64,000 bases of DNA. Source: Serratia sp. H1w. GTDB lineage: Bacteria; Pseudomonadota; Gammaproteobacteria; Enterobacterales; Enterobacteriaceae. This document shows positions 54,017 through 62,721 of the stretch, in pieces (within the stretch, counting starts at the first letter, position 1; the number at the start of each line of letters is the position of its first letter). Location: the NCBI RefSeq assembly GCF_000633355.1, contig NZ_AYMQ01000105.1, positions 43,550-107,549 of the forward strand. Reading direction: 5' to 3'. The notes under the pieces are model-generated. The model was not told where the DNA came from and made no database searches. It saw only the letters and a program-made list of their open reading frames with translations. The translations under genes were made by a program, and so were the position numbers.

Positions 54017-55036
54017 CTAACAACTGCTACGACGGCACAGCGTAGACGGAATCGACCCTTCGAGCTGCCACTCCTGGCCGTTCAAACGAGCCAGCAATGC
54101 CTTGCCCGCCTGGATACCAATCTCTTTGTGCGGCACGGTCATGGTCGTCAGCGGTGGCTGGCAGACCTGGCTGAATTCACTGTTACCAAACCCCACGATA
54201 GCCAGTTGATCGGGTACCTTGATCCGCCGCCGCTGGCATTCATACAGCGCGCCACAGGCCAACTCATCTGACGCACACACCAGCGCATCCAACTCTGGCC
54301 AGGCCAGCAAAAACTCCGGCAATTGTTGTGCACCGGTGCTGAAACTGGCGGGTTGTGCGGCATTAATGACCCGATGAGGGGACATGTGATGGTGTAGTAA
54401 CGCCTTGTGCCAGCCCTGCAAATGCTGCTGGAAAATCCACTGTTCCTGATTGGCACACATCAGGCCAACGTTCTGATAGCCGCTGTTAATCACCGTCTGG
54501 GTCAGTTGATACATGGCGGCGACGTAATCGATGCCGATATTGATGTCGATCGGATCGGTGCGCATTGCTCCGATCTCCACCACCGGAATATTGGCCGTGG
54601 TTAATGCCTGGCGGGTATTCTCTGAGTGCTCCACGCTCAACAGCACGGCGGCAGCCAGGTTGTAAGAGAGCAGGGTTTCCAGCAACGTTTCTTCACGCTC
54701 AATGTGATGCTGTGACTCGGCCAGCATGATCTGGTAGCCCGCCGGTTGTAATACCCGCTGTAGCCCGGCAAACATATCCGCACAGCCGGACTCGGAGAAA
54801 CTCGGCACCACCATGGCGATGGTATAAGAAGACGCCGAGGCTAACGAACTGGCCGCCAGGTTGGGGAGATAACCCAACTCACTGACCGCCGCCTCAATTT
54901 TTTCCCTCAGCTTATCTGAAACCTGCTCCGGTGTGCGGAGCGCCCGTGAGACGGTCATGGTGCCCACGCCTGCCAATTGGGCCACGTCGGCCAGGGTTAC
55001 CCGGCCGGTACTGCGTCGTTTTCTACCGATCGACAT
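54017..55036 (-). CDS. LacI-family repressor of the adjacent PTS operon
   Basis: A 339-residue LacI/GalR regulator. The helix-turn-helix is VTLADVAQLAGVGTMTVSRALRTP with the hinge LGYLPNLAASSLAS, followed by a periplasmic-binding-type effector domain (DALVCASDELACGAL, then VGFGNSEFSQVCQPPLTTM). It is most like GntR/IdnR-type regulators. ATG 55036 (MSIGRKRRSTGRV) has AGGA upstream. It is divergent from the PTS/transketolase operon, with two palindromic operators between. The inducer is unknown. Confidence 0.87.
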   Translation of the reverse strand: MSIGRKRRSTGRVTLADVAQLAGVGTMTVSRALRTPEQVSDKLREKIEAAVSELGYLPNLAASSLASASSYTIAMVVPSFSESGCADMFAGLQRVLQPAGYQIMLAESQHHIEREETLLETLLSYNLAAAVLLSVEHSENTRQALTTANIPVVEIGAMRTDPIDINIGIDYVAAMYQLTQTVINSGYQNVGLMCANQEQWIFQQHLQGWHKALLHHHMSPHRVINAAQPASFSTGAQQLPEFLLAWPELDALVCASDELACGALYECQRRRIKVPDQLAIVGFGNSEFSQVCQPPLTTMTVPHKEIGIQAGKALLARLNGQEWQLEGSIPSTLCRRSSC

Positions 55037-55392
55037 TGCTGATCCTGACTGAAATGCGCGCATCACGCATAAATGAGCTAATGGGTTCGACATTCCTGAT
55101 TCTTCGCCCATTCTATCCCGTTCCTTTGGTGAACGATCAAAAAACTGAGTCGTCCGCTTCCAGCCCCCATCATTTTGATAGCGCTATCACAGATCTGGAT
55201 GATAGCCTTTTGGTAGCGCTATCTTTGTGGGCTTGGTCACGGTTTAACCCCGGCCCGTTGATTAAAGTTTTATCGTCGCCGGGCTATTCCATGACGGCTA
55301 CGCGCCATCAAACGATCCATAGCCAACAGATTTCGTCGCGTATCGGCTCGGAAACTCTGGCGGCTTAAGGGAGAAAACCATAAGGAGGAGAT
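55037..55392. other. Divergent control region of lacI-type gene and PTS operon
   Basis: The 356 bases hold two LacI-type palindromes 35 bases apart. The rest shows no supported gene; a frame from 54931 on the plus strand runs across the repressor start and is considered chance. Confidence 0.75.
55176..55223. promoter_or_regulatory. Twin LacI-type operators
   Basis: TGATAGCGCTATCA (55176-55189) is a perfect 14-base palindrome and GGTAGCGCTATC (55212-55223) is a near copy, with centres 35 bases apart. Central CG palindromes of this type are typical operators of LacI-family proteins. Confidence 0.8.
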
Positions 55393-55836
55393 GTGCTCAA
55401 CGACTGGCTGAACGCCGACCATATTCAACTGTGCGATCGTGTCGCCGATTGGCAAGAGGCGGTAACGCTGAGTGCTCAGCCGCTGCTGCAACGTGAAGCG
55501 ATCACAGCCGACTACCTGACGGCAATTTTTCGTCAGCATCAGGCGCTGGGGCCCTATTTTGTCTTGGCACCGGGTATTGCCATGCCACATGCCAGACCAG
55601 AGGAGGGGGCTAAAGCGCTGGGGCTTTCGCTGTTGAAGGTAAACCAGGGGGTGCCTTTTCATTCCGAAGATAACGACCCGGTATTCGTCGTGGTGATGCT
55701 TTCTGCTCCAGACGGCAGCAGCCACATTGAATTGATTTCGCAACTGGCCGAATTATTTTCGGATAGCGAGGCCATGGAGAAACTGTTCCAGGCACAAACC
55801 AAACGGCAAATTGAGGACGTTATCGCCAATTATTAA
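55393..55836 (+). CDS. PTS EIIA component (UlaC/mannitol-fructose type)
   Basis: A 147-residue EIIA domain of the fructose-mannitol/ascorbate class. The phosphorylated residue is His66 in PGIAMPHARPEEGAK, and VPFHSEDNDPVFVVVMLSA is the second conserved block. It takes phosphate from HPr and gives it to the EIIB two genes on. The start is GTG at 55393 with GGAGG four bases upstream; the ATG two bases earlier is out of frame. Confidence 0.9.
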   Translation: MLNDWLNADHIQLCDRVADWQEAVTLSAQPLLQREAITADYLTAIFRQHQALGPYFVLAPGIAMPHARPEEGAKALGLSLLKVNQGVPFHSEDNDPVFVVVMLSAPDGSSHIELISQLAELFSDSEAMEKLFQAQTKRQIEDVIANY

Positions 55837-55929
55837 TTGCTAACCGTTATACCCACGCGCTTCAACATCAAGCATCCGATTTATTTCGGGTGACGTTACT
55901 CTACACGCAATAATCAGCAGGTAATAATA

Positions 55930-56211
55930 ATGAAAATCATGGCTATTTGTGGATCCGGATTAGGTAGCAGCTTTATGGTGGAAATGAACATCAAGAAGGT
56001 GCTGAAGAAAATGAATATCGAGGCAGAGGTAGAGCATTCCGATCTTTCCTCTGCCACGCCGGGTGCGGCAGACATCTTCGTGATGGCGAAAGATATTGCC
56101 GATAGTGCGAGCGTGCCCGCTGAACAGTTGGTGGTGATCAGCAATATCATTGATATTAATGAGCTTGAAGTCAAGCTGCGTGCTTACTTCGAAGCCCACT
56201 CGATTATTTAA
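55930..56211 (+). CDS. PTS EIIB component (UlaB type)
   Basis: A 93-residue EIIB protein with the phospho-Cys7 in the loop CGSGLGSSFMVEM. It is similar to the L-ascorbate UlaB/SgaB class. It passes phosphate from EIIA to sugar bound by the EIIC. It is 93 bases after EIIA and 23 bases before EIIC. Confidence 0.92.
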   Translation: MKIMAICGSGLGSSFMVEMNIKKVLKKMNIEAEVEHSDLSSATPGAADIFVMAKDIADSASVPAEQLVVISNIIDINELEVKLRAYFEAHSII

Positions 56212-56234
56212 TCTAACCCGTTGGCGAGGTGGAT

Positions 56235-57617
56235 ATGTTTATCCAGGAAACGCTCAAGTTTGTGGTTGATATATTAAAGGTCCCGGCGGTATTGGTCGGG
56301 GTGATTGCCTTGATTGGGCTGTTGGCGCAAAAGAAATCATTTTCTGATGTGGTCAAAGGCACGGTTAAAACCATTCTGGGCTTTATTGTACTGGGCGGTG
56401 GGGCGACGGTATTAGTCGGCTCGCTGAATCCATTAGGTGGCATGTTTGAGCATGCGTTCAATATTCAGGGAATTATCCCCAATAACGAGGCCATTGTTTC
56501 TATCGCGTTAGAGAAGTACGGAGCATCTACCGCGCTGATCATGGCGTTTGGCATGGTGGCCAACATCGTCGTGGCTCGCTTTACCCGTCTGAAATACATC
56601 TTCCTGACCGGCCACCACACGTTCTACATGGCTTGTATGATTGGCATCATCCTTACCGTGGCTGGATTTGAGGGTGTACAGCTGGTATTCACCGGTGCAC
56701 TGACGCTGGGGTTGGTCATGGCGTTCTTCCCGGCAATCGCCCAGCGCTATATGCGCCGCATCACCGGTAACGACGACATTGCCTTTGGCCATTTCGGCAC
56801 CCTGGGCTATGTCCTTTCCGGCTGGATCGGCACCAAGGTAGGGAAAAGCTCACGTTCCACCGAGGAGATGAACCTACCGAAAAACCTCAGCTTCCTGCGT
56901 GACAGCTCGATTTCCATCTCAATGACCATGATCGTGATCTACCTGATCCTGGCAATTTGCGCAGGGCAGGCGTACGTCGAAAGCCAATTGAGCGGTGGGC
57001 AGAACTACCTGGTGTACTCGATTATTCAGGCGATCACTTTTGCCGCTGGGGTATTCATCATTCTGCAAGGGGTGCGGCTGATCCTGGCCGAGATCGTCCC
57101 GGCCTTTACCGGTTTCTCGGAAAAACTGGTGCCCAATGCCCGTCCGGCGCTGGATTGCCCGGTGGTCTATCCCTACGCCCCCAATGCGGTATTGATTGGT
57201 TTTCTGTTCAGCTTCCTGGGTGGTTTGGCCGGTCTGTTCCTGCTCGGCCAAATGAAAATGGTACTGATCCTGCCGGGTGTGGTGCCGCACTTCTTCACTG
57301 GGGCCACGGCCGGGGTATTCGGTAATGCGACTGGCGGGCGGCGCGGTGCCATGCTGGGTGCGTTTGCCAACGGTCTGTTGATTACCTTCCTGCCGGTGCT
57401 GTTGCTACCGGTGCTGGGAGCGCTGGGTTTTGCCAACACCACCTTCTCCGACGCGGACTTTGGCGTAGTGGGTATCGTGTTGGGCAATATGGCGCGCTTT
57501 ATGACCAAGGAAATGATCATGGTGGCGATCGTGGCTATTTTTGGCCTGCTGGTCGCACATAACTACCTGGGGAAACGCAAAGGTGCTCCAGCCCGAAATA
57601 AAGAGGAAAGCTCATGA
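56235..57617 (+). CDS. PTS EIIC permease (UlaA/ascorbate family)
   Basis: A 460-residue permease with about eleven membrane segments. LGFIVLGGGATVLVGSLNPLG, TGHHTFYMACMIGI and the LLIGFLFSFLGGL-like segment VLIGFLFSFLGGLAGLF match the UlaA family. Transport and phosphorylation of the sugar take place at the inner membrane. In this family substrates include L-ascorbate and pentoses or related sugars. The stop overlaps the transketolase start by four bases. Ula-type downstream enzymes (UlaD/E/F/G) are missing, which argues against ascorbate. Confidence 0.9.
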   Translation: MFIQETLKFVVDILKVPAVLVGVIALIGLLAQKKSFSDVVKGTVKTILGFIVLGGGATVLVGSLNPLGGMFEHAFNIQGIIPNNEAIVSIALEKYGASTALIMAFGMVANIVVARFTRLKYIFLTGHHTFYMACMIGIILTVAGFEGVQLVFTGALTLGLVMAFFPAIAQRYMRRITGNDDIAFGHFGTLGYVLSGWIGTKVGKSSRSTEEMNLPKNLSFLRDSSISISMTMIVIYLILAICAGQAYVESQLSGGQNYLVYSIIQAITFAAGVFIILQGVRLILAEIVPAFTGFSEKLVPNARPALDCPVVYPYAPNAVLIGFLFSFLGGLAGLFLLGQMKMVLILPGVVPHFFTGATAGVFGNATGGRRGAMLGAFANGLLITFLPVLLLPVLGALGFANTTFSDADFGVVGIVLGNMARFMTKEMIMVAIVAIFGLLVAHNYLGKRKGAPARNKEESS

Positions 57618-58450
57618 GCAATAGCGTGACCGATTTGACTCACATGGCCGCCGCGATCCGTTTGCAAACGCTGAAGGCGCTGACCGGACTAGGATTTGGC
57701 CATTACGGCGGCTGTATGTCGGTGGTCGAAACGCTGGCAGTGCTGTACGGCGAGGTGATGCGTATCGATCCGGGCGACCCGGATTGGCCCGAGCGTGACT
57801 ATTTCATACTGTCGAAAGGCCATGCTGGCCCGGCGCTGTATAGCGTGTTGGCGCTTAAGGGCTACTTCCCGTTGGAGCAACTGCAAACGCTTAACCAGAA
57901 TGGCACCCGGCTGCCCAGTCACCCGGACCGTTTGCTGACCCGTGGGGTAGATGCCACTACTGGATCGCTTGGACAGGGCGTTTCTATCGCTGCCGGTATG
58001 GCGCTGTCACACCAACTGGCGAAGCGCAGCAACCGGGTATTCTGCATCCTGGGGGATGGTGAGTTGAACGAAGGCCAATGCTGGGAAGCCTTCCAGTTTA
58101 TCGCCCACCACAACCTGCATAATCTGACGCTGTTTATTGATTACAACAAGCAGCAACTGGACGGGACGTTGGATGAGGTGATCAAACCCTTCGATCTGGC
58201 TGGTAAATTCCGCGCCTTCGGTTTTGAAGTACAAACCGTGCGCGGAGATGATATCGCGGCGATCCGTGATGCCGTGCTGCCGGAGCGCAGTGGTGAGCAG
58301 CGGCCGTTGGTGGTGATCCTCGATAGCATCAAGGGGCAGGGCGTGGCATATCTGGAGAACCTGAAAAACTCACACCACCTGCGATTGACGTCAGATGTGC
58401 GCAGTGAAATTGAAAAGGCCATTGCCGAGCTGGAGGCTAGTTATGTTTAA
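57614..58450 (+). CDS. Transketolase-like protein, N-terminal (thiamine PP) subunit
   Basis: A 278-residue protein matching the first half of transketolase. It has His residues of the active site (GFGHYGGCMSVVETLAVLYG; SKGHAGPALYS; TTGSLGQGVSIAAGMALS) and the thiamine diphosphate motif LGDGELNEGQCWEAFQFIAHHNLHNLTLFIDYN. It must work with the next gene, giving a split enzyme that moves a two-carbon unit. Split transketolases occur in several sugar operons, among them the apulose-4-phosphate enzymes AptA/AptB. Confidence 0.92.
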   Translation: MSNSVTDLTHMAAAIRLQTLKALTGLGFGHYGGCMSVVETLAVLYGEVMRIDPGDPDWPERDYFILSKGHAGPALYSVLALKGYFPLEQLQTLNQNGTRLPSHPDRLLTRGVDATTGSLGQGVSIAAGMALSHQLAKRSNRVFCILGDGELNEGQCWEAFQFIAHHNLHNLTLFIDYNKQQLDGTLDEVIKPFDLAGKFRAFGFEVQTVRGDDIAAIRDAVLPERSGEQRPLVVILDSIKGQGVAYLENLKNSHHLRLTSDVRSEIEKAIAELEASYV

Positions 58451-59405
58451 CCTGGACATGCCGTTGGAAAAAGATGCTGTCGAAATGCGTAAGGTCTACG
58501 CCAGCGCGATCCGCCAGCAGGCCGAGGCCGGTACGCCGGTGATTGCACTGGAAGCCGACCTGATGGGTTCGATGGCGATGGATAGCGTCCATCAGGATCA
58601 CCCGGAACGGGTCATCAACTGCGGCATTATGGAGGCTAATGTGATTGGTGTAGCCGCCGGTTTGTCACTGACTGGCCGGGTGCCTTTTGTCCATACCTTC
58701 ACCGCTTTTGCCAGCCGTCGCTGTTTTGATCAGCTGTTTATGTCGTTGGACTATCAGCGCAACAACGTCAAAGTGATCGCTTCCGATGCCGGGGTCAGTG
58801 CCTGCCATAACGGGGGGACGCATATGTCGTTTGAAGACATGGGGATCGTGCGTGGTCTGGCACATTCGGTGGTGCTGGAAGTGACCGACGCCACCATGTT
58901 CCAGGCTATTTTGCAGCAACTGGTGGAGCTGCAAGGCTTCTACTGGGTGCGAACTATCCGTAAGCAGGCGACACGCATTTATCCTGCAGACTATCGCTTC
59001 ACCATCGGCAAGGCCAACCTGCTGCGTGATGGCAGTGATATCACACTGATTGCCAACGGTATTATGGTTGCCGAAGCGTTGCAGGCGGCGCAGGAGTTGG
59101 CGCAGCGAGGTATCAGCGCGGCGGTGATTGATATGTTCACGCTCAAGCCTATCGACCGGGACATTATCAAAACCTTTGCGGCGAAAACCGGCAAAATCGT
59201 CACCTGCGAGAACCATAGCATCCATAACGGGCTTGGCTCGGCAGTGGCGGAAGTGCTGGTGGAAGAGTATCCGGTGCCGATGCGGCGGGTGGGGGTAAAA
59301 GGACGCTATGGGCAAGTGGGCACTCAGGAGTTCTTACAACAGGAGTATGGTTTGACGGCTAGGCATATTGTGGCGGCAGCGGATGAACTGTTAGCGCTTG
59401 GCTAG
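58443..59405 (+). CDS. Transketolase-like protein, C-terminal (pyrimidine-binding) subunit
   Basis: A 320-residue protein matching the second half of transketolase, with the pyrimidine-binding domain (EADLMGSMAMDSV; RVINCGIMEANVIGVAAGLS; FVHTFTAFASRRCFDQL) and the C-terminal domain (VTCENHSIHNGLGSAVAEV). The Glu of INCGIMEAN activates the cofactor. ATG 58443 lies inside the upstream gene with an eight-base overlap, so the two halves are made in equal amounts. A REP repeat follows the stop. Confidence 0.92.
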   Translation: MFNLDMPLEKDAVEMRKVYASAIRQQAEAGTPVIALEADLMGSMAMDSVHQDHPERVINCGIMEANVIGVAAGLSLTGRVPFVHTFTAFASRRCFDQLFMSLDYQRNNVKVIASDAGVSACHNGGTHMSFEDMGIVRGLAHSVVLEVTDATMFQAILQQLVELQGFYWVRTIRKQATRIYPADYRFTIGKANLLRDGSDITLIANGIMVAEALQAAQELAQRGISAAVIDMFTLKPIDRDIIKTFAAKTGKIVTCENHSIHNGLGSAVAEVLVEEYPVPMRRVGVKGRYGQVGTQEFLQQEYGLTARHIVAAADELLALG

Positions 59406-59406
59406 T

Positions 59407-59440
59407 CCCTCACCCCAACCCTCTCCCACAGGGAGAGGGA
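59407..59440. repeat. REP-like palindromic repeat, copy 9
   Basis: CCCTCACCCCAACCCTCTCC is followed by CACAGGGAGAGGGAG. It begins one base after the transketolase stop, between convergent operons. Confidence 0.85.
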
Positions 59441-59488
59441 GTTAGTCCGGGGTCGTGGGCAGGTAGGTAAGCTAATCAGTGCTACTGT

Positions 59489-59513
59489 GTAGGGGCGCCG
59501 CATGCTGCGCCCG
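59489..59513. repeat. Second repeat family, copy B (inverse of 44974-44998)
   Basis: GTAGGGGCGCCGCATGCTGC followed by GCCCG is the exact reverse complement of the 25 bases at 44974-44998. It ends 13 bases from the stop of the epimerase gene. Confidence 0.85.
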
Positions 59514-59526
59514 TGAGTGAGGGGGA

Positions 59527-60219
59527 TCAGGCAGTGTATTGCCCGGCGCAATGTGTCCCCAATTCTGCCTGCTCCTGCAATATCTGCATCGCTTGCTGGT
59601 AGTTCATCTCTTTGCGGAACAGCCCGGCGGTGCCCAAGATGAACATATCCACATCGGCAGCCAACGTTTTGACGATAGCGGGTGAGATAGCCCCATCGAT
59701 GGCGATTTTTGCTCCGCTGTGATGTTCCTTCAGCATCTGGCGCAAGCGGCGGGTTTTATCGATGGCATTGTGGATAAACGGCTGGCCGGCAAAGCCAGGG
59801 TTGACCGACATCACCAACACGACATCGACCACATCGAGTACCTCGCTCAAGCAACTCAGGGGCGTGCCAGGATTAATGGCCACGCCAGCCTTGACGCCAC
59901 GCTGGCGAATATTGCTCAGGGTTCGGTGCAGATGCGTCGGAGCTTCGGCGTGAACGTAAATAATGTTGCAGCCCAGATCGGCAAACTTGTCGATATACGC
60001 GTCCGGGTTGCTCATCATCAGATGGGCGTCATAAGGGATGGTCGCCAGCTTGGCGACGGCTTTGATATCTTCCGGCCCCAGCGCCAAATTGGGAACAAAA
60101 TGGCCATCCATAATATCGATGTGGAACATCGCGGCTCCCGCAGCTTCCAGTTCGGCCAGCTCTTCAGCCAGACGGGAGAAATCTACACACATCAGTGAAG
60201 GGCAGAATGCGTTACTCAT
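59527..60219 (-). CDS. Ribulose/allulose-phosphate 3-epimerase family (AlsE-like)
   Basis: A 230-residue TIM barrel of the ribulose-phosphate 3-epimerase family. The start CPSLMCVDFSRLAEE has the Met-Cys of AlsE-type enzymes; metal and catalytic residues are in FHIDIMDGHFVPN (His, Asp), AHLMMSNP (His) and KIAIDGAISP (Asp); VMSVNPGFAGQPFI is the phosphate side. It may epimerise D-allulose 6-phosphate to fructose 6-phosphate or ribulose 5-phosphate to xylulose 5-phosphate. Its ATG overlaps the rpiB stop (ATGA), and it is the last gene of the EIICB-rpiB operon. Confidence 0.86.
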   Translation of the reverse strand: MSNAFCPSLMCVDFSRLAEELAELEAAGAAMFHIDIMDGHFVPNLALGPEDIKAVAKLATIPYDAHLMMSNPDAYIDKFADLGCNIIYVHAEAPTHLHRTLSNIRQRGVKAGVAINPGTPLSCLSEVLDVVDVVLVMSVNPGFAGQPFIHNAIDKTRRLRQMLKEHHSGAKIAIDGAISPAIVKTLAADVDMFILGTAGLFRKEMNYQQAMQILQEQAELGTHCAGQYTA

Positions 60220-60659
60220 GACTGGGTCTCCAGTGCGGCGATCATTGCCACGCGTTTCTGATGACGATCTCCTTCGAACCGGGCGTTAAGCCACTCGTCG
60301 ACGATCATTTTTGCCAGCTCGGCACCGATGACCCGTGAACCAAAGGCCAGAATATTGGTGTTATTGTGCTGGCGGGACAGCTTGGCCGAGTAAGGCTCGC
60401 TGCATACCACCGCGCGGATGCCGTTGACCTTGTTGGCGGCAATGGAGATACCGATACCTGAACCACAGATGAGGATGCCAAGCTCGGCCTCTTGCGAAAC
60501 CACCGCGTCGGCGACAGCTTTGGCGTACAGCGGGTAATCGGTACGCAGTTCCCCATAAGTGCCTTTGTCCATCACCTCGATCCCTTTCGCTTCCAGATGC
60601 TGAATAATGGTGGGTTTTAAAATGATCCCTACATGGTCACAGCCAATGGCAATTTTCAT
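60216..60659 (-). CDS. rpiB: Ribose/allose-6-phosphate isomerase RpiB
   Basis: A 147-residue protein with the start KIAIGCDHVGIILKP, the active Cys65 in ILICGSGIGISIAANK and the RQHNNTNILAFGSRVIG block of RpiB. E. coli RpiB acts on ribose 5-phosphate and, as AlsI, on allose 6-phosphate. It overlaps the epimerase gene by four bases and lies 78 bases after the EIICB gene. A second, longer RpiB-family protein (46057) in the window is only distantly similar. Confidence 0.94.
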   Translation of the reverse strand: MKIAIGCDHVGIILKPTIIQHLEAKGIEVMDKGTYGELRTDYPLYAKAVADAVVSQEAELGILICGSGIGISIAANKVNGIRAVVCSEPYSAKLSRQHNNTNILAFGSRVIGAELAKMIVDEWLNARFEGDRHQKRVAMIAALETQS

Positions 60660-60737
60660 CGTTTATCCTCTGTTATCGCTGCCTCACCGGCAGCGACAAA
60701 TTCACAGTAATGCATTAATAATGGGAGTTTTTAGTGG

Positions 60738-62327
60738 TTAAGCGCCTTGCAGGCTGTCTTCCAGATTCGATTTAATCAGTGTCACATGTGGACCATAAAT
60801 TACCTGGATCCCTTGGCCTCTGCGGATCACTCCCCGTGCTCCTGAGCTTTTAAGCAGGCTATCGTCCACCAGATTTTCATCGGCGACGGTGATGCGCAGC
60901 CGTGTGGCGCAACAGTCGATATTGGTGATGTTGGCTTTGCCACCCAGGCCCGCAACAATCAACTCGGATACCTGATCCGCTGCTGGCACATTGCCTTTGG
61001 CGGCCTCGACATCTTTGCGGGTATAGAGCTTGGTTTCCTGACCTTCGTCTTCACGCCCCGGGGTTTTGAAGTTGAAGCGCAGGATCAGGAAGCGGAAGCT
61101 GAAGTAGTAAATCGGGAACAGTGGAATGCCGATCAGGATGGCATTGATCCAATGGCTTTTGGCGTTGCCTTGCAGCACGCCAAACAGGACGAAGTCAATC
61201 AGGCTGCCGGAGAAGGTTTGCCCAACGCCGACGTTAAAGATGTGGCACAGCATGAATGACAGGCCTGCCAGCACGCAGTGCAGTACATACAGCAGTGGGG
61301 CTGCGAACAGGAATGAGAACTCGATAGGTTCGGTGATTCCGGTCAACACGGCGGTCAGCGTGGCGGACAGCAGCAGACCCAACACCAACTTGCGGTGTTC
61401 AGGTTTGGCGCAGTGGTAGATAGCCAAGGCGGCCCCTGGGATACCAAACAGGTAGAACGGGAATTTACCGGCCATAAAGCGGGTGGCTTCTACTGAGAAC
61501 TCCTTGGTATTAGGGCTGGCCAGCTCGGCAAAGAAGATGTTCTGCGCGCCGGAGACCGAGATACCGTCGATAATTTCGGTTCCGCCCAGCCCGGTTTGCC
61601 AGAATGGCATATAGAACACGTGGTGCAGGCCAAACGGTATCAGCGCACGTTCGATAAAGCCGTAGATGAAGGTGCCCGCATAACCGGCGCGGTTGACCAA
61701 TCCGCCGAGATGCATGATCCCTTCCTGGATCGTTGGCCAGATATAGAACATCAGGATACCCACACCCACGTAAGTCAGCGCGGTAACGATAGGGACAAAG
61801 CGGGTACCGCCAAAGAAGGAAAACGTTGCCGGCAACTCGATACGGTAAAAACGGTTGTGCAGAGCAGCAACGCCTAGGCCAACCAGCACCCCACCGAACA
61901 CGCCCATCTGCAATGAGTTGATCCCCACGCTCATTCCCAGCGATCCGTCAGGCAAGGCTCCGGGAGTTAATAACCCGTTGAGTTGCAGCATGGCATTGAT
62001 GGTGGCGTGCATGGCAAAGAAGCCGACGGCACCGGAGATGGCGGCAACCTGTTTCTCTTTGGTGGCCATACCCATCGCGACGCCGATGGCAAACAACATG
62101 GGCAAGTTGGAGAACACCACGCTGCCAGCACTTTTCATCACGGTCAGTAATGCGTGAAGTATCGTGCCGTCACCCAACAGGGATTGCAGGCCGTAGGATT
62201 CGATGGTGGTGGCGTTGGTGAATGACGCGCCAATGCCAAGCAGCAACCCGGCGACGGGGAGCAGGGCGATGGGCAGCATAAAAGAGTGCCCTATACGCTG
62301 AAGAATACCGAAGAATGACGATTTCAT
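60738..62327 (-). CDS. PTS EIICB transporter, glucose/maltose (MalX-like) family
   Basis: A 529-residue fusion. The EIIC part (about 1-415) has the family start RIGHSFMLPIALLPVAGLLLGIG and GITEPIEFSFLFAAPLLY; the EIIB part (about 450-529) has the phospho-Cys in ITNIDCCATRLRITV. No EIIA is attached or nearby, so the cell's glucose EIIA (Crr) probably supplies phosphate. It heads the operon with rpiB and an epimerase, divergent from an RpiR regulator. The sugar is likely a hexose that RpiB and the epimerase can use, such as D-allose; this is inferred. Confidence 0.9.
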   Translation of the reverse strand: MKSSFFGILQRIGHSFMLPIALLPVAGLLLGIGASFTNATTIESYGLQSLLGDGTILHALLTVMKSAGSVVFSNLPMLFAIGVAMGMATKEKQVAAISGAVGFFAMHATINAMLQLNGLLTPGALPDGSLGMSVGINSLQMGVFGGVLVGLGVAALHNRFYRIELPATFSFFGGTRFVPIVTALTYVGVGILMFYIWPTIQEGIMHLGGLVNRAGYAGTFIYGFIERALIPFGLHHVFYMPFWQTGLGGTEIIDGISVSGAQNIFFAELASPNTKEFSVEATRFMAGKFPFYLFGIPGAALAIYHCAKPEHRKLVLGLLLSATLTAVLTGITEPIEFSFLFAAPLLYVLHCVLAGLSFMLCHIFNVGVGQTFSGSLIDFVLFGVLQGNAKSHWINAILIGIPLFPIYYFSFRFLILRFNFKTPGREDEGQETKLYTRKDVEAAKGNVPAADQVSELIVAGLGGKANITNIDCCATRLRITVADENLVDDSLLKSSGARGVIRRGQGIQVIYGPHVTLIKSNLEDSLQGA

Positions 62328-62721
62328 TTATGTTCCCTCAAAGCAGATCTGGTATCGCATAGTGATTTTTTTCCCGGAGCAAAGTGGCTTCATCCTGAAC
62401 CGGAATACCATGAACTTCACGGAATATATTATTGGTGTGAAGTTATCATCAATGCAATAGCCTGAGGAGATCGACTTCACAAAAACTAAAACTTTTGTGA
62501 ATACAGGGTAGGTTCCAGTAGACGCGCGTGACGAGATAGGGGGGTAATCCAGCTTGGAACAGTGATTGCCAAGGCTGATGTTTTTGTGGGATGTTCGAAA
62601 TTTTACGTTATGGTCAGTGGTTGTGAATTTATTACTGTGAATGCGTAGATAGGGATTCATGTCCGGCGAGGGGCTGTGGTAAGCTACTGGCGTATATCGA
62701 CAAAAACTGCGGCGGGAATAA
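62328..62721. other. Divergent control region of PTS operon and rpiR-type gene
   Basis: The 394 bases hold two inverted repeats with CTTCAC/GTGAAG arms, listed separately. No gene is supported in it. Confidence 0.75.
62413..62501. promoter_or_regulatory. Two inverted repeats, candidate RpiR operators
   Basis: AACTTCAC/GTGAAGTT (62413-62420 and 62437-62444) and TTCACAAAA/TTTTGTGAA (62476-62484 and 62493-62501) are both perfect. The shared TTCAC half-site and the place between the divergent genes point to the RpiR-family regulator. Confidence 0.55.

Noticed and set aside
54931..55368. 145-codon plus-strand frame across the lacI-type gene start
   Set aside because: Covers the helix-turn-helix coding region antisense and the operators; no family likeness.
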